From: Streptantibioticus parmotrematis
GTDB taxonomy: Bacteria > Actinomycetota > Actinomycetes > Streptomycetales > Streptomycetaceae
Reading direction: 5' to 3'
Length of the DNA stretch: 64,000 nt
Assembly: GCF_019890615.1 (NCBI RefSeq)
Contig: NZ_JAINVZ010000011.1
Location: 124,001-188,000, forward strand
Of this stretch, positions 41,239 to 49,968 are shown piece by piece. Each line of letters begins with the position of its first letter. The stretch's first letter is position 1. The notes beneath the pieces are model-generated. The model searched no databases, was not told the DNA's origin, and worked only from the letters and a program-made list of their open reading frames with translations. The translations under genes and the position numbers were made by a program.

Positions 41239-41904
41239 TCAGCCCTGGGGTATTCGCCACATCGCCCAGGTCGTGGGACCACCGTGCGGGATGGTGATCT
41301 CACCGGTGACGCGGAATCCGAAGCGCTCGTAGTACGGGACGTTGCGGTCCTTGCTGGACTCCAGGTAGGCGGGCGTCCCCTCGCGGTCGCAGACGTCCAG
41401 CCGGGAGCGCAGCAGGGCCGCGCCGACGCCCCGGCCCTGCGCGGTCGGCTCGGTGCCCAGCACCGCCAGGTACCAGTGCGGCTCCTCGGGGTGGGCGGCG
41501 GCCAGCGTGGCCACCGTCTCGCCCGCCACGGCCAGCCTCCGCCCGAAGAGCCTCGCGTACCCGGGCAGGGCGAGCAGCTCACGCCAGGCCGGATTCCTCC
41601 ACTGCCCGGGCGGGTCCCACAGGGCGGCACCTTGTATCGGCTCGTCCCTCTTTCTCCTACGGTCCGCCGAGGAGTCCTCCGCGGGCCCGGCGTCCACGCC
41701 CAGCCGCACGGCGCCGTGGCGCAGGTGCTGGTGGCGCAGCAGCACTGAGAAGAGACCCGGCAGCCTGCGCGGGCGTTCCTCGGTGTCGGGGAACATCCAC
41801 GCCATCACCGGGTCGTCGTCGAAGGCGCGGGCCAGCACCGCCGCGGTCTCCCGCACGTCGGAGCGCCCGGCCGTCCTCACGTCGATCCCCGTTACCTGAT
41901 TCAT
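41239..41904 (-). CDS. GNAT family N-acetyltransferase
   Basis: A 221-residue GNAT. AQGRGVGAALLRSRLD is the acetyl-CoA pyrophosphate loop, YLAVLGTEPTAQG the preceding strand and NVPYYERFGFRVTGEI the C-terminal motif B. The N-terminal ETAAVLARAFDDDPVMAWMFPD is shared with many aminoglycoside- and small-molecule-type acetyltransferases. Substrate unknown. ATG 41904 has no clear ribosome site. Confidence 0.88.
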   Translation of the reverse strand: MNQVTGIDVRTAGRSDVRETAAVLARAFDDDPVMAWMFPDTEERPRRLPGLFSVLLRHQHLRHGAVRLGVDAGPAEDSSADRRRKRDEPIQGAALWDPPGQWRNPAWRELLALPGYARLFGRRLAVAGETVATLAAAHPEEPHWYLAVLGTEPTAQGRGVGAALLRSRLDVCDREGTPAYLESSKDRNVPYYERFGFRVTGEITIPHGGPTTWAMWRIPQG

Positions 41905-42381
41905 ACCGCGATGGTAGGAACGGTCCCCTGCCCGGCACCTCCACCCACGGGTGGAGCCTCGGGTGGAGATCGCGGTGAGGGGTGTTACTCGCCGGGTGGA
42001 GAGGGTGGCGGTCGGCCCGCGGGGCGCCTTTGAGGAGGGGTCGAGCCCGGTCCCGGGCCCCGCCCCGGCCCACCCGGGGACCTTGCCGGCCCCGGCCCAC
42101 CCCGAGACGGTGCCCAACCCCGGCCTGCCCTCGGACCGCGCCCAGCCCCGGCCCGCCCTCGTACCGCGCCCGACTCCAGCCGACCCCCGGGCCGCGTCCA
42201 GGACCCGAGCCCAGGCCCCGGACTCCGGGCTCCGGACCAAGCCCAGCTCCGACCCCCGCCGGAACCCGACCCGCCGCCGGAATCCGATCGGCGCCGCCCC
42301 GGCGCCCAGCTCGGCCCCCGCGCCCAGCTCCGCCCCCGCGCCCGGCGCCGCCCCTCGCGCGGACCCCAGTAGAGTCGCCCC
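41905..42381. other. Intergenic region dominated by C-rich degenerate repeats
   Basis: 477 bp with extreme C-richness on the plus strand and no convincing gene, although an apparent open frame exists. It holds the 28-bp array (42057-42223) and the shorter CCCAGCTC(G/C)GCCCCCGCG doublet near 42300-42340. Confidence 0.6.
42057..42223. repeat. Degenerate tandem repeat, 6 x 27-28 bp
   Basis: Units begin at 42057, 42085, 42112, 42140, 42168 and 42196. The best-matched pair (42112-42139 and 42140-42167) share most of GCCCARCCCCGGCCYGCCCT then CGKACCGC. Period is constant at 27-28. Confidence 0.75.
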
Positions 42382-43278
42382 ATGCGCCTGAGCACCGTGA
42401 TCCTTCCCGTCCGCCGCTGGCACGAGGGCGGTCGTGACGAGTGGACGGCGGCCGAGGACCTGGGGTTCCACGCCGCGTACACCTACGACCACCTGTCCTG
42501 GCGCAGCTTCCGCGACAAGGCATGGTTCGGGGCGATCCCGACGCTCACCGCCGCCGCCGCTGCCACCGAGCGCGTGCGCCTGGGCACCCTCGTCACCTCG
42601 CCCAACTTCCGCCACCCGGTCACCCTGGCCAAGGAACTGATCTCGCTGGATGACGTCTCGGGCGGCCGGGTGACGCTGGGGATCGGCGCGGGCGGCACCG
42701 GTTTCGACGCCACCGCGCTCGGTCAGGACCCCTGGTCGCCGCGTGAACGGGCCGACCGCTTCGGTGAGTTCGTGCCGCTGCTCGACCGGCTGCTGACCGA
42801 GGACGCGGTGACCCACCACGGCACGTACTACTCCGCCGACGAGGCCCGCGACGTTCCCGGGTGCGTCCAGCGCCCGCGGCTGCCGTTCGCCGTGGCCGCC
42901 ACGGGTCCGCGCGGGCTCGCGATCGCCGCTCGGCACGGGCAGGCCTGGGTGACCACGGGCGACCCGAAGATCGCGTCCACCGGCACGCCGGAGGAGTCCC
43001 TGAAGGCGATCCGCGGGCAGATCGACCGCCTCGGGGAGGCGTGCGCCGCGGTCGGCAGGGACGTCGCGGAGATGGACAAGATCATGCTGGCCGGGTTCAC
43101 GCCGGACGGGGACGCGCCGATGCGTTCCGTCGACGCGTTCGTCGACTTCGCGGGCCGGCACGCCGAACTCGGCATCACCGAGATCGCCGTCCACGCCCCC
43201 ATCCCGGACTCGGTCTTCGCGGCCGACCGCGCGGTCTTCGAACGCATCGCCACCGAGGCCCCGGCCCAACTGGGCTGA
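42382..43278 (+). CDS. LLM-class F420- or flavin-dependent oxidoreductase
   Basis: A 298-residue luciferase-like TIM-barrel enzyme (LLM class). Landmarks are STVILPVRR, EDLGFHAAYTYDHLSWR, RVRLGTLVTSPNFRHPVTLAKELISLDDVSGGRVTLGIGAGG and ATGPRGLAIAARHGQAW. In actinobacteria most such enzymes use coenzyme F420. Substrate unknown. It lies between two arrays with a period of 28 bp. Confidence 0.9.
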   Translation: MRLSTVILPVRRWHEGGRDEWTAAEDLGFHAAYTYDHLSWRSFRDKAWFGAIPTLTAAAAATERVRLGTLVTSPNFRHPVTLAKELISLDDVSGGRVTLGIGAGGTGFDATALGQDPWSPRERADRFGEFVPLLDRLLTEDAVTHHGTYYSADEARDVPGCVQRPRLPFAVAATGPRGLAIAARHGQAWVTTGDPKIASTGTPEESLKAIRGQIDRLGEACAAVGRDVAEMDKIMLAGFTPDGDAPMRSVDAFVDFAGRHAELGITEIAVHAPIPDSVFAADRAVFERIATEAPAQLG

Positions 43279-43364
43279 TACGGACGCCCTCCGGGACGCT
43301 CTGCGGGACCTGCGGAGGGGGCGGCTGACGATCCCGCAGGCGGCGCGACCACGTACGCGACGGG

Positions 43365-43504
43365 CCTCGACGCAGGCTCGCGACCTGGCAGGCCTCGGCA
43401 CAGGCCCGCGCCGCAGCCGGCCCCCGCACAGGCCCGCGACACGGCAGGCCCCGGCACAGAGCCGCGACCCGGCAGGCCTCCGCGCAGAACCACGACGCCG
43501 CAAG
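43365..43504. repeat. Tandem repeat, 5 x 28 bp
   Basis: Five contiguous units of exactly 28 bp start at 43365, 43393, 43421, 43449 and 43477, consensus CCTCGGCACAGGCCCGCGAC then CCGGCAGG. It lies between the LLM stop and the hydrolase stop. No spacer sequences separate the units, so it is not a CRISPR array. Confidence 0.92.
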
Positions 43505-43515
43505 CCCGCCCGCCC

Positions 43516-44268
43516 CTACCCGCCGAGCGCCAGCTCCTCGTACCTCAGCCGCCCGCCGGAACCGTCCTCGCCCCCGGTCGTCCACCGCGTCTCCACGGCC
43601 GTCGGCAACGGCGCCACGTCCAGCAGCCCCGCGACGGTCGCGGCGGTCAGCCGGTGCCAGTCACCCGCGCGCCGCAGCATCGTGTGCCCGCCGTACGGCA
43701 TGGCGATCCCGCAGGCCTCCGCGCCCTCCGCCCGGGCGCGCCGCACCAGCTCCCACGACCCGCGGGCGTCCGTGACGCGGTCGACAGGGCAGTGCAGCAA
43801 CACGGTGCGCGTACCGCGCAGTTGTGTCACCGGTTCGTCCAGCGGGCACCAGGGGGCCAGCGCGACGACGCCCCGCACGGTCGGATGCCCGGCGGCGCGC
43901 AACGCGGCCCGCCCGCCCATGGAGTGCCCGACGAGCACCACCGGCCGCCCTCCGGACAGCCGCCGCAGTTCGTCGAGTGCGCGCAGGGCGTCCACGGCGG
44001 CGTCGGCCCGTTCGCCGTTCCACCCGCGGAAGCGGTAGCGCGCGGTCGCGATCGCGACGCCGTGGCCCGCCGTGGCACGTGCGACAGCGCGGCCGAACGG
44101 GATCATCCGCAGGCCCGGCAGGTTCCAGCGCGTCGGCGGCGTCGCGTCCTCGGAACGGCCGCCGTGCAGCAGCAGGACGACCGCGCGGGCGTGCGGCCCC
44201 GGCGGGCGGCCGCCGAGCGCGCCGGGCGTCTCGGCGTCCAACGCGGCGTCCCGTTCACCCACGCTCAC
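43516..44268 (-). CDS. Alpha/beta hydrolase
   Basis: A 250-residue serine hydrolase. VVLLLHGGRSE carries the oxyanion His-Gly, VVLVGHSMGGRAAL the nucleophile elbow (GHSMG), LLHCPVDRVTDARGS the acid region and YGGHTMLRRAGDW the catalytic His. GTG 44268 has an AGGAGGAGGG site. It overlaps the DUF1295 gene end by 14 bp, so it is probably the last member of the lipid-modification operon; an esterase role on lipids is possible. Confidence 0.85.
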   Translation of the reverse strand: MSVGERDAALDAETPGALGGRPPGPHARAVVLLLHGGRSEDATPPTRWNLPGLRMIPFGRAVARATAGHGVAIATARYRFRGWNGERADAAVDALRALDELRRLSGGRPVVLVGHSMGGRAALRAAGHPTVRGVVALAPWCPLDEPVTQLRGTRTVLLHCPVDRVTDARGSWELVRRARAEGAEACGIAMPYGGHTMLRRAGDWHRLTAATVAGLLDVAPLPTAVETRWTTGGEDGSGGRLRYEELALGG

Positions 44269-45079
44269 GACCGGCGTCCCTCCTCCTGGGCAGCGGCACG
44301 AATCCGCTCGTACGGGCAACGTACTCGGCGTAGCCCGGCCGGTCCGCCATATGTGCCTCCAGCAGGCGCTGGCCGCTGCCGCGCGTCAGCAGGAACGTCA
44401 TCACCAACGGGGAGAGCGCGCCGACCGCCGCCGCCTGCCACGCGTCGCACGCGGCGACGACGTACAGCCCCCACCAGACCAGGAAGTCGCCGAAGTAGTT
44501 GGGATGCCGGGTCCAGCCCCACAGGCCGCGGTCCATCACCTGGCCGCGGTGCGCCGGATCGGCCTTGAAGCGGGCGAGCTGGAAGTCGCCGACCGCCTCG
44601 AAGAACAATCCCACCGCCCACAGCGCGCACCCGGCGTACGCCCCCGCGCCCACCGGTCCCCGCACGTACGCGGCGGCCTGGACCGGCAGCGACACCAGCC
44701 AGACGAGCGCACCCTGCGCCAGGTAGACGACACGGAACGCGTACGCGGAACGGCTGCCCGGCGCCTTGCCGAGCAGCCGTTCGTACCGCGGATCCTCGCC
44801 GTGGCCGCGTCCGCGCCACGCGATGTGCACGGCCAGCCGCACTCCCCACACCACGGTCAGCGCCGCGATCAGCAGGCGTCGGACTTCGTCGCCGTGGCCC
44901 GCCGAGACGCCGTACGTGGCCACGGCCACCGCCGCGAAACCTGCGCCCCAGGCGACGTCCACCACCCGGTGCATGCCCTTGACCAGTGCGACGACGAAGG
45001 TGATCAGCATGACGGCGAGCGCGACACCCGCCGCCACCGCGAGGTTGACGCCGAACGCGCCCCAGGGGAAGCCGTTCAC
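44255..45079 (-). CDS. DUF1295 membrane protein
   Basis: A 274-residue membrane protein with about seven helices and the C-terminal signature RGLWGWTRHPNYFGDFLVWWGLYVVA of DUF1295, related to steroid 5-alpha-reductase and isoprenylcysteine methyltransferase folds, which use NADPH or SAM. It matches M. tuberculosis Rv0446c in family and place. GTG 45079 overlaps the CFA gene stop by 4 bp. It likely acts on the fatty-acyl product of the coupled enzymes. Confidence 0.9.
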   Translation of the reverse strand: MNGFPWGAFGVNLAVAAGVALAVMLITFVVALVKGMHRVVDVAWGAGFAAVAVATYGVSAGHGDEVRRLLIAALTVVWGVRLAVHIAWRGRGHGEDPRYERLLGKAPGSRSAYAFRVVYLAQGALVWLVSLPVQAAAYVRGPVGAGAYAGCALWAVGLFFEAVGDFQLARFKADPAHRGQVMDRGLWGWTRHPNYFGDFLVWWGLYVVAACDAWQAAAVGALSPLVMTFLLTRGSGQRLLEAHMADRPGYAEYVARTSGFVPLPRRRDAGRERG

Positions 45080-46452
45080 CGGCGCGCCCCCAGGTCGTAC
45101 CAGCCCGCCGGACTCGCCGGCAGCGCGGCGGTGCCGTCCGGTGACGGGCGCACCGCCAGGATCTGGTCGACACCCATCCTGCGTTCGGCGAAGGCCAGTC
45201 CGCCGCCGACCAGGTACAACCGCCACACGCGCGCGGTCGCGTCGCCCACCATCGCGGTGAACGCCTCCCATCGATCCTCGAGCGTGCGGTGCCATGCGGC
45301 GATCGTGCGCGCGTAGTCCTCGCGCAACGACTCGACCGCGCACACCTCGAGTCCCGCTCCCTCCAGCAGGTTGACGGTGTCGCCGAGCGGCCTCATGTGC
45401 ATGTCCGGCGCGATGTACTGCTCGATGAACGGTCCGCCACCGGGTGCGTTCGCGCCGCGCGACATCTGCTGCACGAGCAGCCTGCCGTGCGGTCGCAGCA
45501 TCGCGTGCAGCAGGGAGGCGAATTCGCCGTAGTGCGCGTCGCCCACGTGCTCGCCCATCTCGACGGCGCACACGGCGTCGTAACCGCCCGGATCACCCTT
45601 CAGCTCGCGGTAGTGGCACAGCCGTACGGTGACCAGATCCGTCAGCCCCGCCTCACGCACCCGGGCCTCCACCGCGTCGCGCTGCTCCCTGGAGAGCGTC
45701 ACCGCCGTCACCCGCGCCCCGAACTCCCGTGCCGCGTGCAGCGTCAGCGAGCCCCAGCCGCAACCGACGTCCAGCAGCCGGGCACCGGGAGTCAGCGCCA
45801 GTTTGCGGCAGATCAGTTCCAGCTTGTCGCGCTGCGCGTCGGCGATCCCGTAGTCCGGGTCGCACGGCCGCGTCCAGTAGCCGCAGGAGTACGCCATCGA
45901 CTCGTCCAGCAGCAGCGCGTAGAAGTCGTTGGACAGGTCGTAGTGATGGCTGATGGCGGCGCGGTCGCGACCGGTGCTGTGCGTCTCACCGCTGAGCCGG
46001 GCCCGGGGCGCGCCCGGTTCCGGGGGCCGCGGGCCCAGGGCACCGAGGCGCACCGCGGTCGCCGCCGCGCGCAGCCGCCCGGCGACGGACAGCGTTGGCG
46101 GGCGGACGCCGGTCTCCCGCGCGGCCTTCCACAGACCGGACAGCGCCGCGCCGAGGTCGCCCTCGACGTCCAGGTCGCCCGCGATGTACGCCTGCGCCAG
46201 GCCGATCTCGTCGGGCCGCCACAGCAGGCGGCGCAGTGCCCGGCGGGAGCGCAGGACGACCACCGGTGCGTGCGCCGGGCCCGCCTCGCTGCCGTCCCAG
46301 GCCCGCAGCCGTACGGGCGGTGGCCCGCCGAGCACGGTGCCGAGCAGCCCGGTCAGTCGCTCCGCCGCTCCGGCGTTCCGGTCGCCGGACGTACGTGGCG
46401 CGGGCGTACGTGACGTGGACGCGCGTGACGTAAGCGTGCGGAAAAGGCTCAT
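45076..46452 (-). CDS. CFA-synthase-like methyltransferase, UfaA1 type (copy B)
   Basis: A 458-residue SAM-dependent cyclopropane-fatty-acid-synthase family enzyme acting on unsaturated acyl chains of phospholipids. An N-terminal lipid-binding domain (1-150) is followed by HYDLSNDFYALLLDESMAYSCGYW, motif I LLDVGCGWGSLTLHAA, and CAVEMGEHVGDAHYGEF. The Cys of YSCGYW, which binds bicarbonate in E. coli Cfa, is present. ATG 46452 overlaps the preceding gene by 4 bp. It corresponds to UfaA1 (Rv0447c), the single CFA-type gene in the M. tuberculosis sigK locus. Confidence 0.9.
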   Translation of the reverse strand: MSLFRTLTSRASTSRTPAPRTSGDRNAGAAERLTGLLGTVLGGPPPVRLRAWDGSEAGPAHAPVVVLRSRRALRRLLWRPDEIGLAQAYIAGDLDVEGDLGAALSGLWKAARETGVRPPTLSVAGRLRAAATAVRLGALGPRPPEPGAPRARLSGETHSTGRDRAAISHHYDLSNDFYALLLDESMAYSCGYWTRPCDPDYGIADAQRDKLELICRKLALTPGARLLDVGCGWGSLTLHAAREFGARVTAVTLSREQRDAVEARVREAGLTDLVTVRLCHYRELKGDPGGYDAVCAVEMGEHVGDAHYGEFASLLHAMLRPHGRLLVQQMSRGANAPGGGPFIEQYIAPDMHMRPLGDTVNLLEGAGLEVCAVESLREDYARTIAAWHRTLEDRWEAFTAMVGDATARVWRLYLVGGGLAFAERRMGVDQILAVRPSPDGTAALPASPAGWYDLGARR

Positions 46453-47768
46453 CGCGCACCTCCACGCGCCACGCCGTCCGCCGTGAACGCGATCTGCCGT
46501 ACGTCCAGGTATCCGGCCCGGAAACCGGCCTCCGAGTAGGCGAGGTAGAACTCCCACATGCGGCGGAACGTCGCGTCGAAGCCGAGCCGTTCGACCGCCT
46601 CCGCGCGGCGCGTGAAGCGTTCCCGCCACAGCCGCAGAGTGCGCGCGTAGTGCGTGCCGAAACCGTCGTCCGAGGTGACGCGCAGTCCGGTGTGCGCGGT
46701 GGCCTGCCGGATCGCCTCCAGGGACGGCAGCATGCCGCCGGGGAAGACGTACTTGTGGATCCAGGTATACGTGTCGCGGGTGGCGAGCATGCGGTCGTGC
46801 GGCATGGTGATCGTCTGGAGCGCTACACGGCCGCCGGGCACGGTGAGCCGGTCCAGCGCGTCGAAGTAGACCGGCCAGTACTCCTCGCCGACCGCCTCGA
46901 CCATCTCGACGCTCACCACCGCGTCGTAGGCGCCCTCCACCTCGCGGTAGTCGCGCAGTTCGACGCTGACGCGATCGGCGAGGCCCGCTCGCGCGATCCG
47001 GCGCAGCGCCAGGTCACGTTGTTCGTGCGAGAGCGTGACGGTGCGCACCCGCGCGCCGCGCCGGGCCGCGCGCAGGGCGAGGTCACCCCATCCGGTGCCG
47101 ATCTCCAGCAGCCTGGTACCGGTCCTGACCTCCGCGAGGTCGAGCAGCCGGTCGGCCTTGCGGCGCTGGGCGTCGGCCAGTTCGTCCCAGCCGTCGGCCG
47201 CCGGGTCGGTGAAGACGGCCGAGGAGTACGTCATCGTCTCGTCGAGGAAGAGCGCGAACAGGTCGTTGGACAGGTCGTAGTGACGGCGGATGTTGCCGCG
47301 TGCGCCGTCCGGCGTGTTGCGTTCCGCGCCGGGGTGGCGGTGCGCCCACACGCCACGCAGCCGTTGCAGCGCGGGCGGCACAAGACGGGTGACGTGCGCC
47401 GCGAGCACTTCCAGGACGCCCACCAGGTCGTCGCTGTCCCACTCGCGCGCGAGGTAGGACTCCCCGAAGCCGATCAGTCCGTCGGCGCCGATCCGGCGGA
47501 AGAACGCCTCCGGATCCCGCACGTCGAGCAGCGGCCCGGCGCCACCGGTCACGGAGCCGCCGCCCCAGCGCACCCGCAACGGCAGGCGGCGCAGCGCGGA
47601 GCGCACCAGCGCGGCCGCGACGGCACTCCTGGCCCGGGAGCCGGGCGGCAGCCCCGCCACGTCCGGCCAGCGGTCCGCGTCGATCCCCTGACGGGGCGCC
47701 GGAGCCGCCGGGCGGGCCGCGAGGACCTGCGGTCGCGGTTCGGCGGGCGGGGAGACGTACGAGGTCAT
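46449..47768 (-). CDS. CFA-synthase-like methyltransferase (copy A)
   Basis: A 439-residue paralogue of copy B. It has HYDLSNDLFALFLDETMTYSSAVF, motif I LLEIGTGWGDLALRAA, VSVEMVEAVGEEYW and IHKYVFPGGMLPS, the latter more like classical CFA synthases than in copy B. The bicarbonate-binding Cys (YSCAY in E. coli) is Ser here, and the His of the EHVG motif is Ala, so the chemistry may differ from plain cyclopropanation. It starts 4 bp inside the DUF1365 stop. Two tandem copies are the main departure from the mycobacterial locus. Confidence 0.9.
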   Translation of the reverse strand: MTSYVSPPAEPRPQVLAARPAAPAPRQGIDADRWPDVAGLPPGSRARSAVAAALVRSALRRLPLRVRWGGGSVTGGAGPLLDVRDPEAFFRRIGADGLIGFGESYLAREWDSDDLVGVLEVLAAHVTRLVPPALQRLRGVWAHRHPGAERNTPDGARGNIRRHYDLSNDLFALFLDETMTYSSAVFTDPAADGWDELADAQRRKADRLLDLAEVRTGTRLLEIGTGWGDLALRAARRGARVRTVTLSHEQRDLALRRIARAGLADRVSVELRDYREVEGAYDAVVSVEMVEAVGEEYWPVYFDALDRLTVPGGRVALQTITMPHDRMLATRDTYTWIHKYVFPGGMLPSLEAIRQATAHTGLRVTSDDGFGTHYARTLRLWRERFTRRAEAVERLGFDATFRRMWEFYLAYSEAGFRAGYLDVRQIAFTADGVARGGAR

Positions 47769-48508
47769 TGCATGCCTTCCTGGACGCGATGCCGGGGTCG
47801 GGGCTGGACGGGCAGGCGCCGGGCGTAGAGCCACAGGCCGTGCAATCGGATGGCGGCGGAGACCGCGGCGGTCGACCACGGGTGGCGCAGCGCCTCCGCC
47901 AGCAGCCGTCCCGCCGTGGCCGGCCTGCGCCTGCCGCGCACCGTCACGGCGAACGGCGTGCCGCCCTCCCGCCGCAGCCGCACCGTCAGGTCGAGCGCGG
48001 CGCCGGGTTCCGGAAGCCGCATCAGGTACGCGCCGTCCACGGGGAAGAACGGCGACACGTAGAAGTCCTTCGCCACCTCGGCCCGGCCGTGCTCGTCGGT
48101 GCGCAGCAGGTAGCAGTGGCGTTCGCCGTACGTGTTGTGCACTTCGGCGACCACGCAGTACAGGGTCCCGTCGTGGTCGTGGCACCAGTAGAGCGTGAGC
48201 GGGTTGAAGACGTGCCCGAGGACGCGGGCGTGTGTCAGCATCCGCACCTGGTCCGGTGCCGGTACGCCCCGTGCGGCGAGCCAGCGGTCTAGGCCGGCGC
48301 GGATCGTCGGCTCCCGGCCGCCGAAGTGGTCGCGGGCGTCGAACCCGGCGAGCGGGCGCAGTACCCGCGGCGGTTCCGGCAGCCGGTCGACGTCCACCAG
48401 CCACATGTACGTGCGGTGCCGGAAGGCGTGCCGTACCGGAGCGGTACGGGCGTGCGAGATCACGCAGTCGTAGAGCGCGGCGCCCGGCCAGGCGGTGCGG
48501 AACGTCAC
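47765..48508 (-). CDS. DUF1365 protein
   Basis: A 247-residue DUF1365 protein: YDCVISHARTAPVRHAFRHRTYMWLVDVD at the start, HVFNPLTLYWCHDHDG, AEVHNTYGERHCYLL and KDFYVSPFFPVDGAYL. The family is nearly always beside a CFA-type enzyme and an FAD oxidoreductase; its activity is unproven. It matches Rv0448c. GTG 48508 overlaps the FAD oxidoreductase stop by 4 bp (GTGA). Confidence 0.93.
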   Translation of the reverse strand: MTFRTAWPGAALYDCVISHARTAPVRHAFRHRTYMWLVDVDRLPEPPRVLRPLAGFDARDHFGGREPTIRAGLDRWLAARGVPAPDQVRMLTHARVLGHVFNPLTLYWCHDHDGTLYCVVAEVHNTYGERHCYLLRTDEHGRAEVAKDFYVSPFFPVDGAYLMRLPEPGAALDLTVRLRREGGTPFAVTVRGRRRPATAGRLLAEALRHPWSTAAVSAAIRLHGLWLYARRLPVQPRPRHRVQEGMQ

Positions 48509-49767
48509 CAGCGCACCCCCAGCGCGGCCGCCGCCTCGACACCGGAACGGCAGCCGTCCTCGTGGAACCCCCAGCCGTGATAGGCCCCCGCGTACGCCGT
48601 GACGGAGGTGTTCAGCTCCGGCAGGCGGCGCTGCGCGGCCACCGACTCCGGGGTGTAGACGGGGTGTTCGTAGGTCATCCGCGCGATCACGCGGTCGGAT
48701 CCGGCGAGTTCGGCGGCGTTGAGCGTGACGACGTAGTCCTCGGGTGTGTCCAGCCGTTGCAGCCGGTTCATGTGGTAGCTGACCTGCACGCGGTCGGCGG
48801 GCGTGCGGCAGGACGCCATCCGGTAGTTCCACGAGGCCCGCGCCGCGCGCGCCCGGGGCAGGACCGCGGTGTCGGTGTGCAGCACGGTGGTGTTGCGCGA
48901 GTAGCGGAACGCGCCGAGCACGGCCCGCTCGGCGTCGGTCGGGTCGGCCAGCATCCGCAGCGCCTGGTCCGGGTGGACGGCGACGACCACGGCGTCGTAC
49001 TCCTGCGACGCCCCGTCCTCCGTGACGACGCGGGCCCTGTCCGACGACCGGGCCACCGCCCGCACCGGGGTCGCCGTGTGCACGGCGTGCAACTGCTTGG
49101 CGGCCCTGCGCACGTACTCCGCGGAACCGCCGGTCACCGTGCGCCAGGTCGGCGAACCACTGATCGTCAGCATCCCGTGGTGTGCCAGGAACTCGAAGAG
49201 GTAGGCGGCCGGATAACGCATCGCGGTCAGCGGGTCGCACGACCAGACCGCGGAGACCAGCGGTGTGACGAAGTGCGTGACGAAGTACGCGGAATACCCG
49301 CCGTCCGCCAGGAACCTCCCGAGCGTGAGCGAGGAGCCGGCGTCACGCTCCAGCAGCAGCCGGGCGCCGCGGTGGAACGCCGGGACCTCGGCGAGCAGAC
49401 GCAGATAGCGGCCGTTCAGCACGTTGGCAGGACGTGCGAACAGCCCCGCCGGGCCGCGGGCGCCCGCGTACTCCAGTCCGCAGCCGTCGCACCGCACCGA
49501 CATGCTCATCTCCGACTCCTGGGTGCGCACGCCCAGCTCGCGGAAGAGCCTGATCAGGTTCGGGTACGTGCGCTCGTTGTGCACGATGAACCCGGTGTCG
49601 ACGCGGACCACCCGGCCGTCGCGCGAGGCGACGTCATGGGTGTGCGCGTGACCGCCGAGCCGGTCGTCGGCCTCGTACAGCGACACCTCGTGCTCGCGTC
49701 GCAGCACGTACGCGGCGGTCAGTCCCGCCACTCCGGCGCCCACCACGGCAATCCGTCGCCGTTCCAC
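48505..49767 (-). CDS. FAD-dependent NAD(P)-binding oxidoreductase (amine-oxidase-like)
   Basis: A 420-residue flavoenzyme. RRIAVVGAGVAGLTAAYVLRREHEVSLYEADDRLGGHAHT is the dinucleotide fold with the GG doublet; VDTGFIVHNERTYPNLIRLF and LLEVFEFLAHHGMLT-type segments match the desaturase/amine-oxidase-like group that pairs with DUF1365 and CFA enzymes (Rv0449c). GTG 49767 has a GGAGGT site. It is first in the six-gene operon, preceded by a SigK-type promoter (49841-49869). It probably introduces or removes a double bond in the acyl chain. Confidence 0.9.
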   Translation of the reverse strand: MERRRIAVVGAGVAGLTAAYVLRREHEVSLYEADDRLGGHAHTHDVASRDGRVVRVDTGFIVHNERTYPNLIRLFRELGVRTQESEMSMSVRCDGCGLEYAGARGPAGLFARPANVLNGRYLRLLAEVPAFHRGARLLLERDAGSSLTLGRFLADGGYSAYFVTHFVTPLVSAVWSCDPLTAMRYPAAYLFEFLAHHGMLTISGSPTWRTVTGGSAEYVRRAAKQLHAVHTATPVRAVARSSDRARVVTEDGASQEYDAVVVAVHPDQALRMLADPTDAERAVLGAFRYSRNTTVLHTDTAVLPRARAARASWNYRMASCRTPADRVQVSYHMNRLQRLDTPEDYVVTLNAAELAGSDRVIARMTYEHPVYTPESVAAQRRLPELNTSVTAYAGAYHGWGFHEDGCRSGVEAAAALGVRW

Positions 49768-49840
49768 GCCCGTCCACCTCCGGCGTCCCGCCGTCCCCGG
49801 AACCGCGCCGCCGGGCGGCACCGGTCCCCTGTCACGGGTG

Positions 49841-49869
49841 ATTCGTCGCCGGGGGGCCAAACGGATTGG
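49841..49869 (-). promoter_or_regulatory. SigK-type promoter of the FAD oxidoreductase operon
   Basis: On the minus strand, CCAATC (49864-49869), 17 bp, ACGAAT (49841-49846). Same core as the promoters before sigK and the FAS1 gene. Confidence 0.7.
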
Positions 49870-49932
49870 TCCAAGATTTCCGGGCGTGGCGTGCGAGGGC
49901 CGCAAGCCCACGCGGTGGGGCGTCGGCACAGG

Positions 49933-49960
49933 CCAAGCCGGGGCCGCGACCGCCTCGAAT
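49933..49960 (+). promoter_or_regulatory. SigK-type promoter of the molybdo-enzyme gene
   Basis: CCAAGC (49933-49938), 16 bp, TCGAAT (49955-49960), one change in each box from the other sites. The start codon is only 9 bp from the -10 box, so the message would be nearly leaderless. Confidence 0.6.
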
Positions 49961-49968
49961 CGCTCTGT

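Noticed and set aside
41951-42391. A 146-codon open frame in the C-rich intergenic region
   Set aside because: It is built from degenerate 27-28 bp repeats giving a Pro/Ala/Arg product; no ribosome site, and the unit length does not preserve frame.
43365-43504. A CRISPR array
   Set aside because: The 28-bp units are directly adjacent, with no unique spacers and no cas genes near.
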